Source: Hofstenia miamia (lineage: Eukaryota; Xenacoelomorpha; Acoela). Taken from it: a DNA stretch of 64,000 nucleotides. Under the pieces are notes generated by a model. It was not told the DNA's origin, made no database searches, and saw only the letters and a program-made list of their open reading frames with translations. Below are positions 20,948 through 32,562 of this stretch, piece by piece; the stretch's first letter is position 1, and the number at the start of each line of letters is the position of its first letter. The position numbers and the translations under genes are program-made. The stretch spans positions 2,000,645 through 2,064,644 of the forward strand of contig SCFE01000005.1 in assembly GCA_004352715.1 (NCBI GenBank), in the 5' to 3' direction.

Positions 20948-21947
20948 NNNNNNNNNNNNNNNNNNNNNNNNNNNNNNNNNNNNNNNNNNNNNNNNNNNNN
21001 NNNNNNNNNNNNNNNNNNNNNNNNNNNNNNNNNNNNNNNNNNNNNNNNNNNNNNNNNNNNNNNNNNNNNNNNNNNNNNNNNNNNNNNNNNNNNNNNNNNN
21101 NNNNNNNNNNNNNNNNNNNNNNNNNNNNNNNNNNNNNNNNNNNNNNNNNNNNNNNNNNNNNNNNNNNNNNNNNNNNNNNNNNNNNNNNNNNNNNNNNNNN
21201 NNNNNNNNNNNNNNNNNNNNNNNNNNNNNNNNNNNNNNNNNNNNNNNNNNNNNNNNNNNNNNNNNNNNNNNNNNNNNNNNNNNNNNNNNNNNNNNNNNNN
21301 NNNNNNNNNNNNNNNNNNNNNNNNNNNNNNNNNNNNNNNNNNNNNNNNNNNNNNNNNNNNNNNNNNNNNNNNNNNNNNNNNNNNNNNNNNNNNNNNNNNN
21401 NNNNNNNNNNNNNNNNNNNNNNNNNNNNNNNNNNNNNNNNNNNNNNNNNNNNNNNNNNNNNNNNNNNNNNNNNNNNNNNNNNNNNNNNNNNNNNNNNNNN
21501 NNNNNNNNNNNNNNNNNNNNNNNNNNNNNNNNNNNNNNNNNNNNNNNNNNNNNNNNNNNNNNNNNNNNNNNNNNNNNNNNNNNNNNNNNNNNNNNNNNNN
21601 NNNNNNNNNNNNNNNNNNNNNNNNNNNNNNNNNNNNNNNNNNNNNNNNNNNNNNNNNNNNNNNNNNNNNNNNNNNNNNNNNNNNNNNNNNNNNNNNNNNN
21701 NNNNNNNNNNNNNNNNNNNNNNNNNNNNNNNNNNNNNNNNNNNNNNNNNNNNNNNNNNNNNNNNNNNNNNNNNNNNNNNNNNNNNNNNNNNNNNNNNNNN
21801 NNNNNNNNNNNNNNNNNNNNNNNNNNNNNNNNNNNNNNNNNNNNNNNNNNNNNNNNNNNNNNNNNNNNNNNNNNNNNNNNNNNNNNNNNNNNNNNNNNNN
21901 NNNNNNNNNNNNNNNNNNNNNNNNNNNNNNNNNNNNNNNNNNNNNNN
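20948..21947. other. Assembly gap of exactly 1000 N
   Basis: The round size suggests a fixed-length placeholder. The RT part of the minus-strand LINE at 21948-23015 probably lies here or was lost. Confidence 0.9.
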
Positions 21948-23015
21948 GATCTGGTGTACATCTGGTGGGCTAATCAAACTTAATGCACTCTTAAGTAGAT
22001 CAGGGTCGTCCAGCCACGCTCAGGAAGATTTCTTGACATTGTGCAGTGTTCACTATTGCTTAAGAAAAGCCTAGAAAATTTCAATGCTCGAGTATTGAGG
22101 CTAGGGTTATCGATGAGATTTTTCAACAGTCTAGCTGAAGCATGAGGGGGCATGGTTGGACGGAAGTGGGAGGTCTTAATGCACTCGAAATGTTTTGATT
22201 TGGTTAAGAAGTGGATGAGATAATATGAACCCATCACTAAACGATAACCATCTCTTTTCTTGCCTGTATGTCAAGCCTTCTGTGAATTCCATGAAGTTGT
22301 TTGCAATTGCAGTATGGGTTTCCGAACATATGTCTATTATCACTTTTCCGCTTTCATTCACTTTGGTGTCCGGATTTGTTGTGAATTGGAGGTGAGAGTA
22401 CAGCTTTGCGTTAAGATCGGAATATCTTTCATTCAGATCTCCCCATAGTATACATTTCTGACAGGACGAAGAACGCTCAGATAGGCTGGACATGAGGCTG
22501 GCTAACATTGACTCGTGGAAGTATGAGGACTCTTGCGGTGGAATGTAACAGATGCCAAGCAAAACACCAGGAAAAAGGTTGAACTCAATCCACAACTCTT
22601 CGAACTCTAGATTACTTACTTTCAATATGTTTCAATATGTTCAAATGAAGAATTATACAAAGGCAAACCAGGGATATGGAAATTTCTAGATTTAATTTTA
22701 CACAATAACTGGATATCATTGTCTGTTAAAATATTTAATACTGAAGAACACTCGGTTTTATTCTTGATACCGTCAACATTCCAAGATAAGATGCTAACAC
22801 AAGGACGACTATTTTATGTAAATGTTCTGGAGCATGTGCAAAATCTAAAATAGAGGGAGTAATTGTCGATAACCGCTCCATCTCTCTTAACGACGCGATT
22901 CTTCCAATCATACTCAATCTCAAAGCCAGCGTTTTCTGCTTTCTTCTCCATCTCTGCGATATTACGCAAGTGGGTTTCTTCCTTACGGATTGCCGGGTGG
23001 ATATTTTATCGAATG
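21948..23015 (-). mobile_element. LINE fragment: ORF1 end, endonuclease, start of linker
   Basis: Reading leftward: ORF1 C-terminus (HPAIRKEETHLRNIAEMEKK, YDWKNRVVKRDGAVID, about 22995-22865), then the start of ORF2 (SILSWNVDGIKNK at about 22795-22760), a broken first half of the endonuclease, then 22625-22176 with LLGICYIPPQESSYF, CILWGDLNERYSDL and a C-terminal part. After a frameshift the linker continues (FRPTMPPHASARLL and on) to the gap at 21947. WNVDG and the WGDLN core fit EEP-type endonucleases. The ORF1 end, with its R-V-V-K-R-D-G-x-V-I-D, fits the C-terminal domain of RRM-type ORF1 proteins, as in the element at 11.9-15.5 kb. Stops and frameshifts mark it as dead. Confidence 0.75.
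22176..22625 (-). pseudogene. LINE AP-type endonuclease core, 149 codons open
   Basis: The longest intact piece of the element. LLGICYIPPQESSYFHESML is the beta-strand plus Y-x-P-P motif, KCILWGDLNERYSDL holds the catalytic D-x-N pair, and IDICSETHTAIANNF is the helix region that follows. The last codons (SFSDGFILSHPLL) replace the usual S-x-x-D-Y-x-x block, and the final S-D-H is lost by frameshift. The enzyme would nick target DNA to prime reverse transcription. Confidence 0.72.
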
Positions 23016-24015
23016 NNNNNNNNNNNNNNNNNNNNNNNNNNNNNNNNNNNNNNNNNNNNNNNNNNNNNNNNNNNNNNNNNNNNNNNNNNNNNNNNNNNNN
23101 NNNNNNNNNNNNNNNNNNNNNNNNNNNNNNNNNNNNNNNNNNNNNNNNNNNNNNNNNNNNNNNNNNNNNNNNNNNNNNNNNNNNNNNNNNNNNNNNNNNN
23201 NNNNNNNNNNNNNNNNNNNNNNNNNNNNNNNNNNNNNNNNNNNNNNNNNNNNNNNNNNNNNNNNNNNNNNNNNNNNNNNNNNNNNNNNNNNNNNNNNNNN
23301 NNNNNNNNNNNNNNNNNNNNNNNNNNNNNNNNNNNNNNNNNNNNNNNNNNNNNNNNNNNNNNNNNNNNNNNNNNNNNNNNNNNNNNNNNNNNNNNNNNNN
23401 NNNNNNNNNNNNNNNNNNNNNNNNNNNNNNNNNNNNNNNNNNNNNNNNNNNNNNNNNNNNNNNNNNNNNNNNNNNNNNNNNNNNNNNNNNNNNNNNNNNN
23501 NNNNNNNNNNNNNNNNNNNNNNNNNNNNNNNNNNNNNNNNNNNNNNNNNNNNNNNNNNNNNNNNNNNNNNNNNNNNNNNNNNNNNNNNNNNNNNNNNNNN
23601 NNNNNNNNNNNNNNNNNNNNNNNNNNNNNNNNNNNNNNNNNNNNNNNNNNNNNNNNNNNNNNNNNNNNNNNNNNNNNNNNNNNNNNNNNNNNNNNNNNNN
23701 NNNNNNNNNNNNNNNNNNNNNNNNNNNNNNNNNNNNNNNNNNNNNNNNNNNNNNNNNNNNNNNNNNNNNNNNNNNNNNNNNNNNNNNNNNNNNNNNNNNN
23801 NNNNNNNNNNNNNNNNNNNNNNNNNNNNNNNNNNNNNNNNNNNNNNNNNNNNNNNNNNNNNNNNNNNNNNNNNNNNNNNNNNNNNNNNNNNNNNNNNNNN
23901 NNNNNNNNNNNNNNNNNNNNNNNNNNNNNNNNNNNNNNNNNNNNNNNNNNNNNNNNNNNNNNNNNNNNNNNNNNNNNNNNNNNNNNNNNNNNNNNNNNNN
24001 NNNNNNNNNNNNNNN
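23016..24015. other. Assembly gap of exactly 1000 N
   Basis: Fixed-size placeholder. The 5' part of the minus-strand LINE probably falls here. Confidence 0.9.
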
Positions 24016-25069
24016 ATATTATAATATATATATAGTACCGGCATTAAGGTGGCCAGGAGAGTTAACAACCTCTAACCTTGTGCACCGCAATCGCACAATT
24101 TTTCTTCAGAAAACAAAATATTTCAGGATGCTTCCCATTGACATTATGCGCCTCATTATCTGAACATTAAGTAAGTAAGGAATTTGAGTGATTAAAAAAA
24201 AGTATTTTTCATTGGATAAAATTTTATATGAGCACAAAAATAAGTTTTAGCACAATTATTCATCATTGCATCAGCGAGCCCACTCCATTGATGCGCTTAT
24301 GTAAAACGCTTTCAATATTGTCTAGATAACATTGTTCAAAAAATGTGGACAATTTGTTTTTGTAAAGTAACACTAAAAAATGCACACTATGATTTGAAGT
24401 CTAATTAAATCCTATTTGCTATCTACCATATACACAGGAGAGATTTTTCTAATTTTATAGATGATTTCTGTGAAAAAACGCAGGAAAGCACTCTTTATAA
24501 ACGCGTAGCAAATAGCAAATATATTTTAGTTCAATTAGCTTCCAAAAAACAAGGAAATGTTCTTGATTAGCATAACCTTCGATAAATATAATGTATAGTT
24601 ATTTGCTATATCCTGCTAATTATCTTCTATTTTTACGTATTAAGTATAACTAATTTTGCAAGTAGAAAGTGCAATTATATATAGTATATACTGTATGTAT
24701 TCATATTTTGCTAGTATAATTGTTTCATATCATATTATGTTGATTTTAACAAAATATATTTATTTCTTCATTATGTCATATTTTTGATTATAACATTAAA
24801 AATATTAATAATTATTATTCTATTATTATCCAATGACAACAAACGAATTTCAATTATTTTATTAATAATGATAATTAAAAATGTTAAAACACAAAACGTA
24901 ATAAAACTTTTCTTTGATATTATGATCATTTAGTTCATACATACAATATTCACTTATTGAAATTGCATTTCTATTTAGAACCGATATCTTAAACATCATT
25001 ACTTTGTAATTTTGCTTATATGCCATAATATTGCGATGCCCCTACAGCCTAAGGCCTGCCCAGGATATA
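24016..25069. other. AT-rich intergenic DNA
   Basis: Only short A/T-rich words and an irregular AAT/TTA-rich stretch at about 24790-24880. No gene, TIR or splice-like exon recognised on either strand. Confidence 0.5.
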
Positions 25070-26110
25070 TACATATATATATATATATATATANNNNNNN
25101 NNNNNNNNNNNNNNNNNNNNNNNNNNNNNNNNNNNNNNNNNNNNNNNNNNNNNNNNNNNNNNNNNNNNNNNNNNNNNNNNNNNNNNNNNNNNNNNNNNNN
25201 NNNNNNNNNNNNNNNNNNNNNNNNNNNNNNNNNNNNNNNNNNNNNNNNNNNNNNNNNNNNNNNNNNNNNNNNNNNNNNNNNNNNNNNNNNNNNNNNNNNN
25301 NNNNNNNNNNNNNNNNNNNNNNNNNNNNNNNNNNNNNNNNNNNNNNNNNNNNNNNNNNNNNNNNNNNNNNNNNNNNNNNNNNNNNNNNNNNNNNNNNNNN
25401 NNNNNNNNNNNNNNNNNNNNNNNNNNNNNNNNNNNNNNNNNNNNNNNNNNNNNNNNNNNNNNNNNNNNNNNNNNNNNNNNNNNNNNNNNNNNNNNNNNNN
25501 NNNNNNNNNNNNNNNNNNNNNNNNNNNNNNNNNNNNNNNNNNNNNNNNNNNNNNNNNNNNNNNNNNNNNNNNNNNNNNNNNNNNNNNNNNNNNNNNNNNN
25601 NNNNNNNNNNNNNNNNNNNNNNNNNNNNNNNNNNNNNNNNNNNNNNNNNNNNNNNNNNNNNNNNNNNNNNNNNNNNNNNNNNNNNNNNNNNNNNNNNNNN
25701 NNNNNNNNNNNNNNNNNNNNNNNNNNNNNNNNNNNNNNNNNNNNNNNNNNNNNNNNNNNNNNNNNNNNNNNNNNNNNNNNNNNNNNNNNNNNNNNNNNNN
25801 NNNNNNNNNNNNNNNNNNNNNNNNNNNNNNNNNNNNNNNNNNNNNNNNNNNNNNNNNNNNNNNNNNNNNNNNNNNNNNNNNNNNNNNNNNNNNNNNNNNN
25901 NNNNNNNNNNNNNNNNNNNNNNNNNNNNNNNNNNNNNNNNNNNNNNNNNNNNNNNNNNNNNNNNNNNNNNNNNNNNNNNNNNNNNNNNNNNNNNNNNNNN
26001 NNNNNNNNNNNNNNNNNNNNNNNNNNNNNNNNNNNNNNNNNNNNNNNNNNNNNNNNNNNNNNNNNNNNNNNNNNNNNNNNNNNNNNNNNNNNNTATATAT
26101 ATATATATAC
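25070..26110. repeat. (TA)n microsatellite interrupted by a 1000-N gap
   Basis: TA runs directly flank the gap at 25094-26093, so the assembly probably broke in the microsatellite. Confidence 0.85.
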
Positions 26111-26837
26111 ACACAATAGCTCTTCATAATCTTCACTGGTGGTAGTAGTAATAGTATTATCAAATACATCGTCATTATTGAAAAAGTGTCTGAATCACTT
26201 GAGAATTGCATAATATTTAATTCTATACTTTGAAATTGGAACAGTTTTACAACTGCTCACGAAAAAGATTTTCTTTATGTTTTCTTTTAGATTGAAGTAT
26301 CTTCAAACATTAGTTTGGATAATAAAATAAAAATGTATACATATTGTCATTATTTCAAACTAAGACTATCTCATCATGTGCGTAAAATTGAACATATTAG
26401 TCTTCCGCAATATATATTAAGAATTGCTATAGAAACACTTAACATGACTACGTAAAAGCATTGGTAATAGAAATCTACAATTAATGTTAGTCCTTGAAGT
26501 ATATGCATTGTAAATCTTAAATATTTATAGAGATAGGTCACTTGAACTATTCAGGCGTTGAAGGTATATTCCAATTTCAGTCTTTCTAGGGTTAAGGGAA
26601 TTGAAAATAGTACCACTAATATTATTAGAGAAGTAGATAGCAATGGCACCAGCAGCATGGAGACGACGAAAGTAGATTTGGAAAGTCTGGGTAAAAAACA
26701 GAATTATATTTTTGTAAATTTCCATCCTAGTGCTAAAATAGGTAAAATAGTGTCAAATTAACGCCTTTGGAGGATTAATTTAAGGCATTGCAAGTCTCTG
26801 TAGCTAAAATATTGCTGGAGATATCATCCGTTTTCAT
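26111..26837. other. AT-rich intergenic DNA
   Basis: Short overlapping frames on both strands at 26525-26761 have no convincing content. Nothing else seen. Confidence 0.4.
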
Positions 26838-27090
26838 CAAATACAAAGATGGTGGCTGTTAGAAAAGCTATACTTAAAAGCAATCTTGAACTTTATTACA
26901 TTAATAATTTATCTCAAGATAAGAACATTAAAAATATCATCATTTCAAAGATTGTAAAAACAATAGCAAGCCCATTTATTCCAAGCACAGACTTTATGCA
27001 TTGATGAAGATTCTTGATGAACGTGATTCTTTAGAACGTCAGGTTGCTTCTGGAAGGCCAAAGACATTTAGTCATGGTTTACAAATCTAG
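26838..27090 (+). pseudogene. Tc1/mariner-type transposase N-terminal remnant
   Basis: From the ATG at about 26848, across one frameshift near 26950, the segment reads VRKAILKSNLELYY, then YSKHRLYALMKILDERDSLE and RQVASGRPKTFSHG. The final I-L-D-E-R-D-S-L-E-R...S-G-R-P-K-T pattern is the end of the second helix-turn-helix and the GRP(R/K) hook of Tc1/mariner/IS630 transposases. No catalytic DDE/DDD blocks were found downstream. Confidence 0.4.
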
Positions 27091-28429
27091 TGCAGGCATG
27101 CCTGGTTACCCAGGATAAACGAATTAGGTGGGATATTGCAATAAGATATTAATAATTGTGGCCAAAGACTTGATTTCTATTCGCGAAATAAACAAAAGTA
27201 TTTCAGTAAATATGGCATGGGCGGTTTTTTACCCAGACTTTATATTTTTATCGTTGGTAAAAGATGAAATCTTATGGTAAAGAGAGATATGATTCCCGGA
27301 TAGAATTGTTAGGGAATGACTCAGTGGTGCAAAATTTAATAATGTATTGGTGACTAATAACCCTGTAAAACATTTTGAAAAAAATTATCAATTTTAGCAA
27401 TGAAAAGTTTAACATGCATGCATCATAATTTTTATTGTGTTGCAAGGCTTGCTGATTACTTACCCATTATTTCAGTTTTTGATTCTTCTAAGGCTTTTAA
27501 GGGTAAGTTGATGCGTCATATGTTCATCTTCTTAATCACTGATTATGATGGTTCACATGCATGTAGAAAATATTGTCTCTGCCCCTGTAGCATCTGTCTT
27601 TCTTTTTTAAATTTTTAGTGTTTTTGTTTATTAATTTAAATAAAGTCGTTTTACTACTAAAATGTTTTGAAGTGGTGGATATAGCTAATTTGCTTCAAAA
27701 ACTTAAAGGCTGTCATAATGACATCTTCACATGTATGAAAGTACCTCTAGAATGTTTAGCAAGCTAATGAATTTGTGAAGAATCGTAGCCACGGGTGGTT
27801 AGAGAGAACGTTCCTATGGAAAATCAGGCAATGCCCTCTGGACCTAAGAGCAAGAAAAACTTACAAAATTAAATTTTTTAAACTCAATTACTGTAAATTC
27901 TTTCTCAATTATGACGCTAGTGAAACTACAGTAATTTAAGATGTTGGGAGCATTTACAAAATCACAATTGAAGAATACTTTTCTAAAGAAATGAATTTAT
28001 GGTAATCCAATTTAATTGACTATCATCAAACAACCATTTTTTAGGATTATTCTTTATTGATTCATGTTGAAAATCCGATTATTAAACCCTATGCCAGCCT
28101 TGCAGTGACACTTTCAAAAACTTAAGATACATTAAATTGACATTGAGGTTTTAGATACACTTAAAATTATTAGCTTAATTATTTTGTTTTAAATGTTTTT
28201 AATAAATTTCCTAGCATTTTAGTTTTTTTTCAGTTTTTGTTTTTTGCACTTAGATTAAATTAAATTAGTTTTATAGTTTGTTGTGAATTACAATACTGCA
28301 AGATAGATTACGATGACACAAATACATGTAGTTTGTAAAATTCTTGTTTATAAGAAAATGCTTCATGCATGTTGTTATTCAAAGCCCAGTTTTTGATAAA
28401 TGATAAATGATTTCAAAATGGTGGATAAA
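27091..28429. other. AT-rich DNA without recognised content
   Basis: May include the decayed remainder of the transposon starting at 26838, but no catalytic motif was found. The short plus-strand frame at 27400-27618 is not recognisable. Confidence 0.4.
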
Positions 28430-29000
28430 TCATCGAGCGAAGTAATTAAAAGCCATCAGCAACTACAAATGGAAATCAGATTTTGCATACAAATGGAAGT
28501 TCATTTATAAAGCAAAGAAGTGAACGTGGTTCTAAAGCAAGTGCTTTGAGAAATTCCACTTGGCACCGGTAATACAGTTTAGATGACATCAGCTATTTTG
28601 ACACATTGATATATTCCTTATAAATATGATGTAATTAATGCTAAGAAATGACTAGAAATTCTTAAATATTTATAGGTTTATCAATTAATAATGAATGTGG
28701 TACTTTATCAAATGCTTTGCCAAAGTCAAGATAAAATTAAAGCAAAGGACAGTTTATGTCATGTTAATGATGTGATAACGTCATTTAAGTAATTCAAAAC
28801 GCGTAGAAGAGCTGATTGTTACTCTATAAAGCAATATTGATGCTTTGATAGTAAAGGATGCACTGCAATAAAACGTTCCTCAAATTTTAATTTTTCAAAT
28901 ACCAAAAAAAGTTTTAGTCAAATATTGCCTGAATTAAGCAATGAAATATTTTTGCTGTTTTCCAGATCACTGAAAATAATGCAAGCCTCCACAAAGTTTC
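28430..29000 (-). pseudogene. LINE reverse-transcriptase fragment
   Basis: Reading leftward: VFEKLKFEERFIAVHPLLSK and HQYCFIE (fingers), LLRVLNYLNDVI, then YLDFGKAFDKVPHSLLIDK (motif A, about 28745-28685), then TVLPVPSGISQSTCFRT and a LY-x-INELP-like block (motif B region, about 28560-28470). Motif A is nearly perfect; motif B has lost its PQG core (SGISQS). Several stops and frameshifts. No motif C was found. It is a different copy from the next fragment, since motifs A and B of the two do not complement each other in order. Confidence 0.7.
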
Positions 29001-29589
29001 GAAAAGTTTGTAAACATGAAAAAATATTTCTTTAGCATAATCCGTAGAAAATAAGCTAGGCAAGTGATTTAAGCCACTTTCTGATGAAGTGCAGCTACTA
29101 AGGACACCAAAAATGTCGTTTCCGTGAAAGATAAATAATCACATTGAATAATTTGAACATCATCCAATGTAGTTAGATTGAATTCATGTTGATATATTGA
29201 AGCAAAGTAACAATTAAATATTGAACTTGTTTCTAATCAATTATTTGCTAAATCAAAATTCCAATAGATTCATGAATGAAGAGTATTTTACTTTAGTGAA
29301 CGAAGAAGTTTATAGCAGTTATTAATGCTTTCTTTATTAGCGAAATTTTCAGCAAATAATGCAGCATTAAGTTCAATAGATCTTGATAATTGTCGTCAAA
29401 TTCTTGATAAAGGTAGCTTCAAAAGTATTTGCTTAAGCGACAACTTTATTTAATAGATTATCACAGTGTGTGAACTAAAATAATAGTTATTTTTTCTTGG
29501 ATATTAATAATATCAAATAAATTGTTGTCTCATGCATCAATATAGGATGAATTATCACGGGGTGAATAATTGAAAAATAATAATAATCT

Positions 29590-30575
29590 ATTTTAAGCAT
29601 TTGTAAATTACAAAAAAATATAAATACTTATTAAGCCCTAAATTAAATTGTTTTTAATATTTCTACTTGGTCGCAAATTGATTGATAACCATAGATTTTA
29701 TTCTTTGACTATCCAAATAAGTTTTTTTTCTTTGGTGATGATTCTATTTTAATTTTTTTCCTAAATTCTTTAAAATTAGTTTCTTCTTTAATTTCAGGCG
29801 ATAATTCTTTCATAGATCTATAAGTAATTGATAAAACAGTTCTTCATGATTCTTTCTGTAAATATAATTTTTCTATAGCACTCATGTTGTACAATTAAAC
29901 ACCCGGGGTACAATTAAAGCCTCTACTTTAAGCTCTCATTTATTAAACCAGTAAAGGCCAATATTGAAAGTTTAGCTATTGACCTGAGACAACATTATAT
30001 TTAATAATCATATATATTTTATTATATAATTTGATTCGCATTTTATTGGTGCAGTACTTTTATAAAGATGTAATTTCAATAGTGGTACTTTGAAGAAGTG
30101 TACTTAATTTAATTTTCCCCTCAATTTAAACATGTTGCTTCAATAAACTTTGCGAAGGAAAACACGCAGTAATTCAAATTTGGTGTCATTTACATAGAGT
30201 TAAATAATAGTGGTCCTATTGCCGAACCTTGTGGGATTGCATGGTTAGTTATCATTGAATCAGATGCTATGTTTCTTAATTTTTACGTATTGCTCTCTGT
30301 TATTTAAATAAGATCTAATTAAATTTATTGCTTATTCGAAATTGTATATTTGTTGTAGTATATTTATTAAGACGTTATGATCAATCGAATTTTCCAATCA
30401 TCTAAGACATAAATTAATGCATCAGTTGTTGATAAATGTTTTCTATTTCTAAATTATAACGATCGAATTAAAATATATTTCTCAATATAATTGTCATTTG
30501 GTTATATAATAATCTTTCAAATATCTTACTTAGTATTGGGAGCATTGAAATTGGTCCAAAAGACGTTAAGGAAAC
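29590..30575 (-). pseudogene. LINE reverse-transcriptase fragment with internal deletion
   Basis: Reading leftward: PISMLPILSKIFERLLYNQM (fingers, about 30560-30500), TTDALIYVLDDW, then NLIRSYLNNREQYVKI, then HAIPQGSAIGPLLF (motif B, about 30235-30190) and LYVNDT after a one-base frameshift. The C-terminal piece YRSMKELSPEIKEETNFKEF lies at about 29825-29760. Motif A is frameshifted and motif C plus the thumb are missing, so the middle is deleted. Its 5' side ends against the mariner-like piece at about 30576. Confidence 0.7.
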
Positions 30576-31052
30576 TTGCTGTTTGGACTGCCTTAGCGCG
30601 CCCCTGCTTCTTGTCTGAGGCTGTAAGGGTTTGCAGTGTCGGTATTCTGCATGGAAAAGCCCTGATATCGTTCACCAGCACTCTCCTGCAAGTCTCACGG
30701 GACATATCGAGGGACTGACTTCGCTTACGTACAGAGTGTTTCGGACTCTGCTGGAGAGGCTCTCTCACACTTTCGATCAACTCGGCTGTTCGCTTCTTGG
30801 GACGTCCCGATTGGGTTGGACTGTTCTCACTGGCTGCGTTGAGGTTTTCCACGGTCCCATACTTCTCGAAGTGGTAAACATAGTTCTGAATTCTGCTTTT
30901 AGTTAGAGCCTTTTCCCATTTCGAACTGACCTCATGAAACTGTCCTGGGTTTTCTTAAACGAGAATTTTTCTTAGTAAAATTTAACACAATGTATTCTTT
31001 GTCACAGCGTCCACTGTGGTGTTATTTTACTCACAGTCTTTGATTCTGCCAT
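30576..31052 (-). pseudogene. Mariner/Tc1-related transposable-element protein, N-terminal HTH part
   Basis: ATG at 31050-31052 on the minus strand starts MAESKTVSKITPQW. After a TGA, a TAA and a frameshift come KWEKALTKSRIQNYVYHFEK, YGTVENLNAASENSPTQSG, GRPKKRTAELIESVREPL, QQSPKHSVRKRSQSLDMSRE and TCRRVLVNDIRAFPCRI. The run of a helix-turn-helix, a GRP-K/R hook, V-x-x-S-P-x-x-S-x-R-x-x-S and S-x-x-T-x-x-R-x-L is the pattern of the N-terminal DNA-binding region of mariner-related proteins widespread in invertebrates. No DDE/D domain follows, because the piece runs directly into the LINE fragment at about 30576. Local base composition is clearly GC-richer than its surroundings, suggesting a younger insertion. 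Confidence 0.7.
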
Positions 31053-31544
31053 GTCCTCTAAAATATGGGCAATCGGTAAATAAATAAAGGCGAAAGCACA
31101 TAATGTTTTTTTGGGTCAACCAGTATCAATTATTTGATAACTTTAATCAGTTTCTTATTTTTCGGTGAATTTAAATTGTGAATATCTTAGTTTGTTCAGT
31201 TAGTATATTTTTGCATGACAGTTAAAATATATAGAACTAAGAGTACCATTTTCAATCATTATGGTTTACATGGCTGTGGCATTCAACCTCACTTAACGTT
31301 GAATTATATAGAACTAAGTAAACTAATAAAATTATCTTAATTTTTTCCGCTAAAGCTAAAATAGTTACTCCTCACTTTATATTTACATTTAAATGTGCAT
31401 GCAACCGAAAATCGCTCAAATATGTTGAGTGTCCCATCCAAGATTAGAAAAATACAAGGGTTCTTTATTTTTCATGCAGCTTCTTAAACTTTCAAGTGTA
31501 AATTCGGCAGATCAATCTTCTTTATAGTAAAGAGCTTCTGTTAA
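31053..31544. other. AT-rich intergenic DNA
   Basis: May include the terminal region of the mariner-like element, but no inverted repeat could be matched. No other content recognised. Confidence 0.4.
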
Positions 31545-32087
31545 TAATATTACTAGTTAGTTCCATGAAGAACTGAAACAAAATTACATAATCAAAAACA
31601 GAACAACTCAATTTATAGTCAAAATTAATGAGAGATTAAAAGTAGCCCACTAAAAAATAAAATTGTCTGAACCTTTAGATTTTCATACGATTTTCTCCCA
31701 AACTAGAGAAAATACCACCTATTCATCAATTAAAACAAGAAATATTTTTTTGAATTTGGTCCGTAAACGGGCGGTAATTTTACCAGGCTTTCTTGATTTA
31801 TTGCCGGATATGGCCGGTAGCCTGTTGTGTGTCATAGTTGAATGCATGTTTAATTCTTACTTAAATTTGTTTGTATTGCTAACTATAAAGTTAGATATTG
31901 ATATTATGTATTTTTTTACTAAGAGAATTATTTGCATTTTAATTTTCCATTCCAACAATCTATTAATTAAAACAAGGATTTTTATTTAGTGAACAATAGT
32001 CTATTGAAATATTACAAAGATTAGTTCCGTAAAAACCTGAAACAAAATTACACAATAAAATCAGAACAACTCAATTTATAGATAAAT

Positions 32088-32290
32088 CATGAACTTCTAT
32101 AACACTAACTGGACTGGAAGAAATGAATAAATAACAGCAACATTTGGACTATTTCACTCAGTCATTTGCTAATTCCTATCTTCAATTCACTAATAAACGG
32201 CGGAATTAATAAATGATTATGTGAAATCGGCCAAATGTTGCGGCTAAATGACAATTTGCTCCAGTCAAGTTATTGTTATAGAAGTTCATG
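32088..32290. mobile_element. 203-bp hairpin MITE
   Basis: The left arm starts CATGAACTTCTATAACACTA, and the reverse complement of the right end reads CATGAACTTCTATAACAATA. The symmetry continues inward (CAGCAACATTTGG against CCAAATGTTGCGG) so that nearly the whole element folds on itself. CATG may be a 4-bp target duplication or part of the TIR. Unit 1 of the surrounding tandem repeat gives the empty site. No coding capacity; superfamily unassigned. Confidence 0.85.
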
Positions 32291-32484
32291 GCCAAAGTTA
32301 ATGAAACATTTCAAAGCAATAAATTTAGGTATTATTCTAATTGCAATATTGTAGCCTGCGAAAACAATAAAATTTTTGAACCATTAGATTTTCATAGGAT
32401 TTTATTCAAACTAAGTAAAACATTCCCTGAACATTCCCTGTTTATCAGATTATACAAAAAATATTTTTTCAATTTTGGCAAGTA

Positions 32485-32562
32485 ATTTTGCCGGCATTCT
32501 AAATGGCTGCAGCCTAGTAGAACGCTCGACCTTTCCGGTAACGGTTCGATCTCTAAGTTGAT
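32485..32562 (+). repeat. tRNA-like SINE head (A and B boxes)
   Basis: TGGCTGCAGCCTAGTAGAAC with the following GCTCGACC resembles a tRNA A box, and GGTTCGATCTC (about 32546) a B box, at tRNA-like spacing of about 35 bases. Paralogous blocks at 4320-4350 and 31800-31840 have lost part of this. It suggests that the dispersed repeat is a tRNA-derived SINE or carries one. Confidence 0.5.

Noticed and set aside
20903-26211. Other long frames across the 1000-N gaps
   Set aside because: They consist of unknown residues, with short ends from microsatellite or LINE sequence.
26525-26725. Minus-strand frame with AAGAIAIYFSNNIS resembling a LINE endonuclease strand
   Set aside because: Too short, no catalytic residues, and an overlapping plus-strand frame is equally open.
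31663-31989. 108-codon frame in repeat unit 1
   Set aside because: The paralogous unit 2 has no corresponding frame, so it is chance within a repeat.
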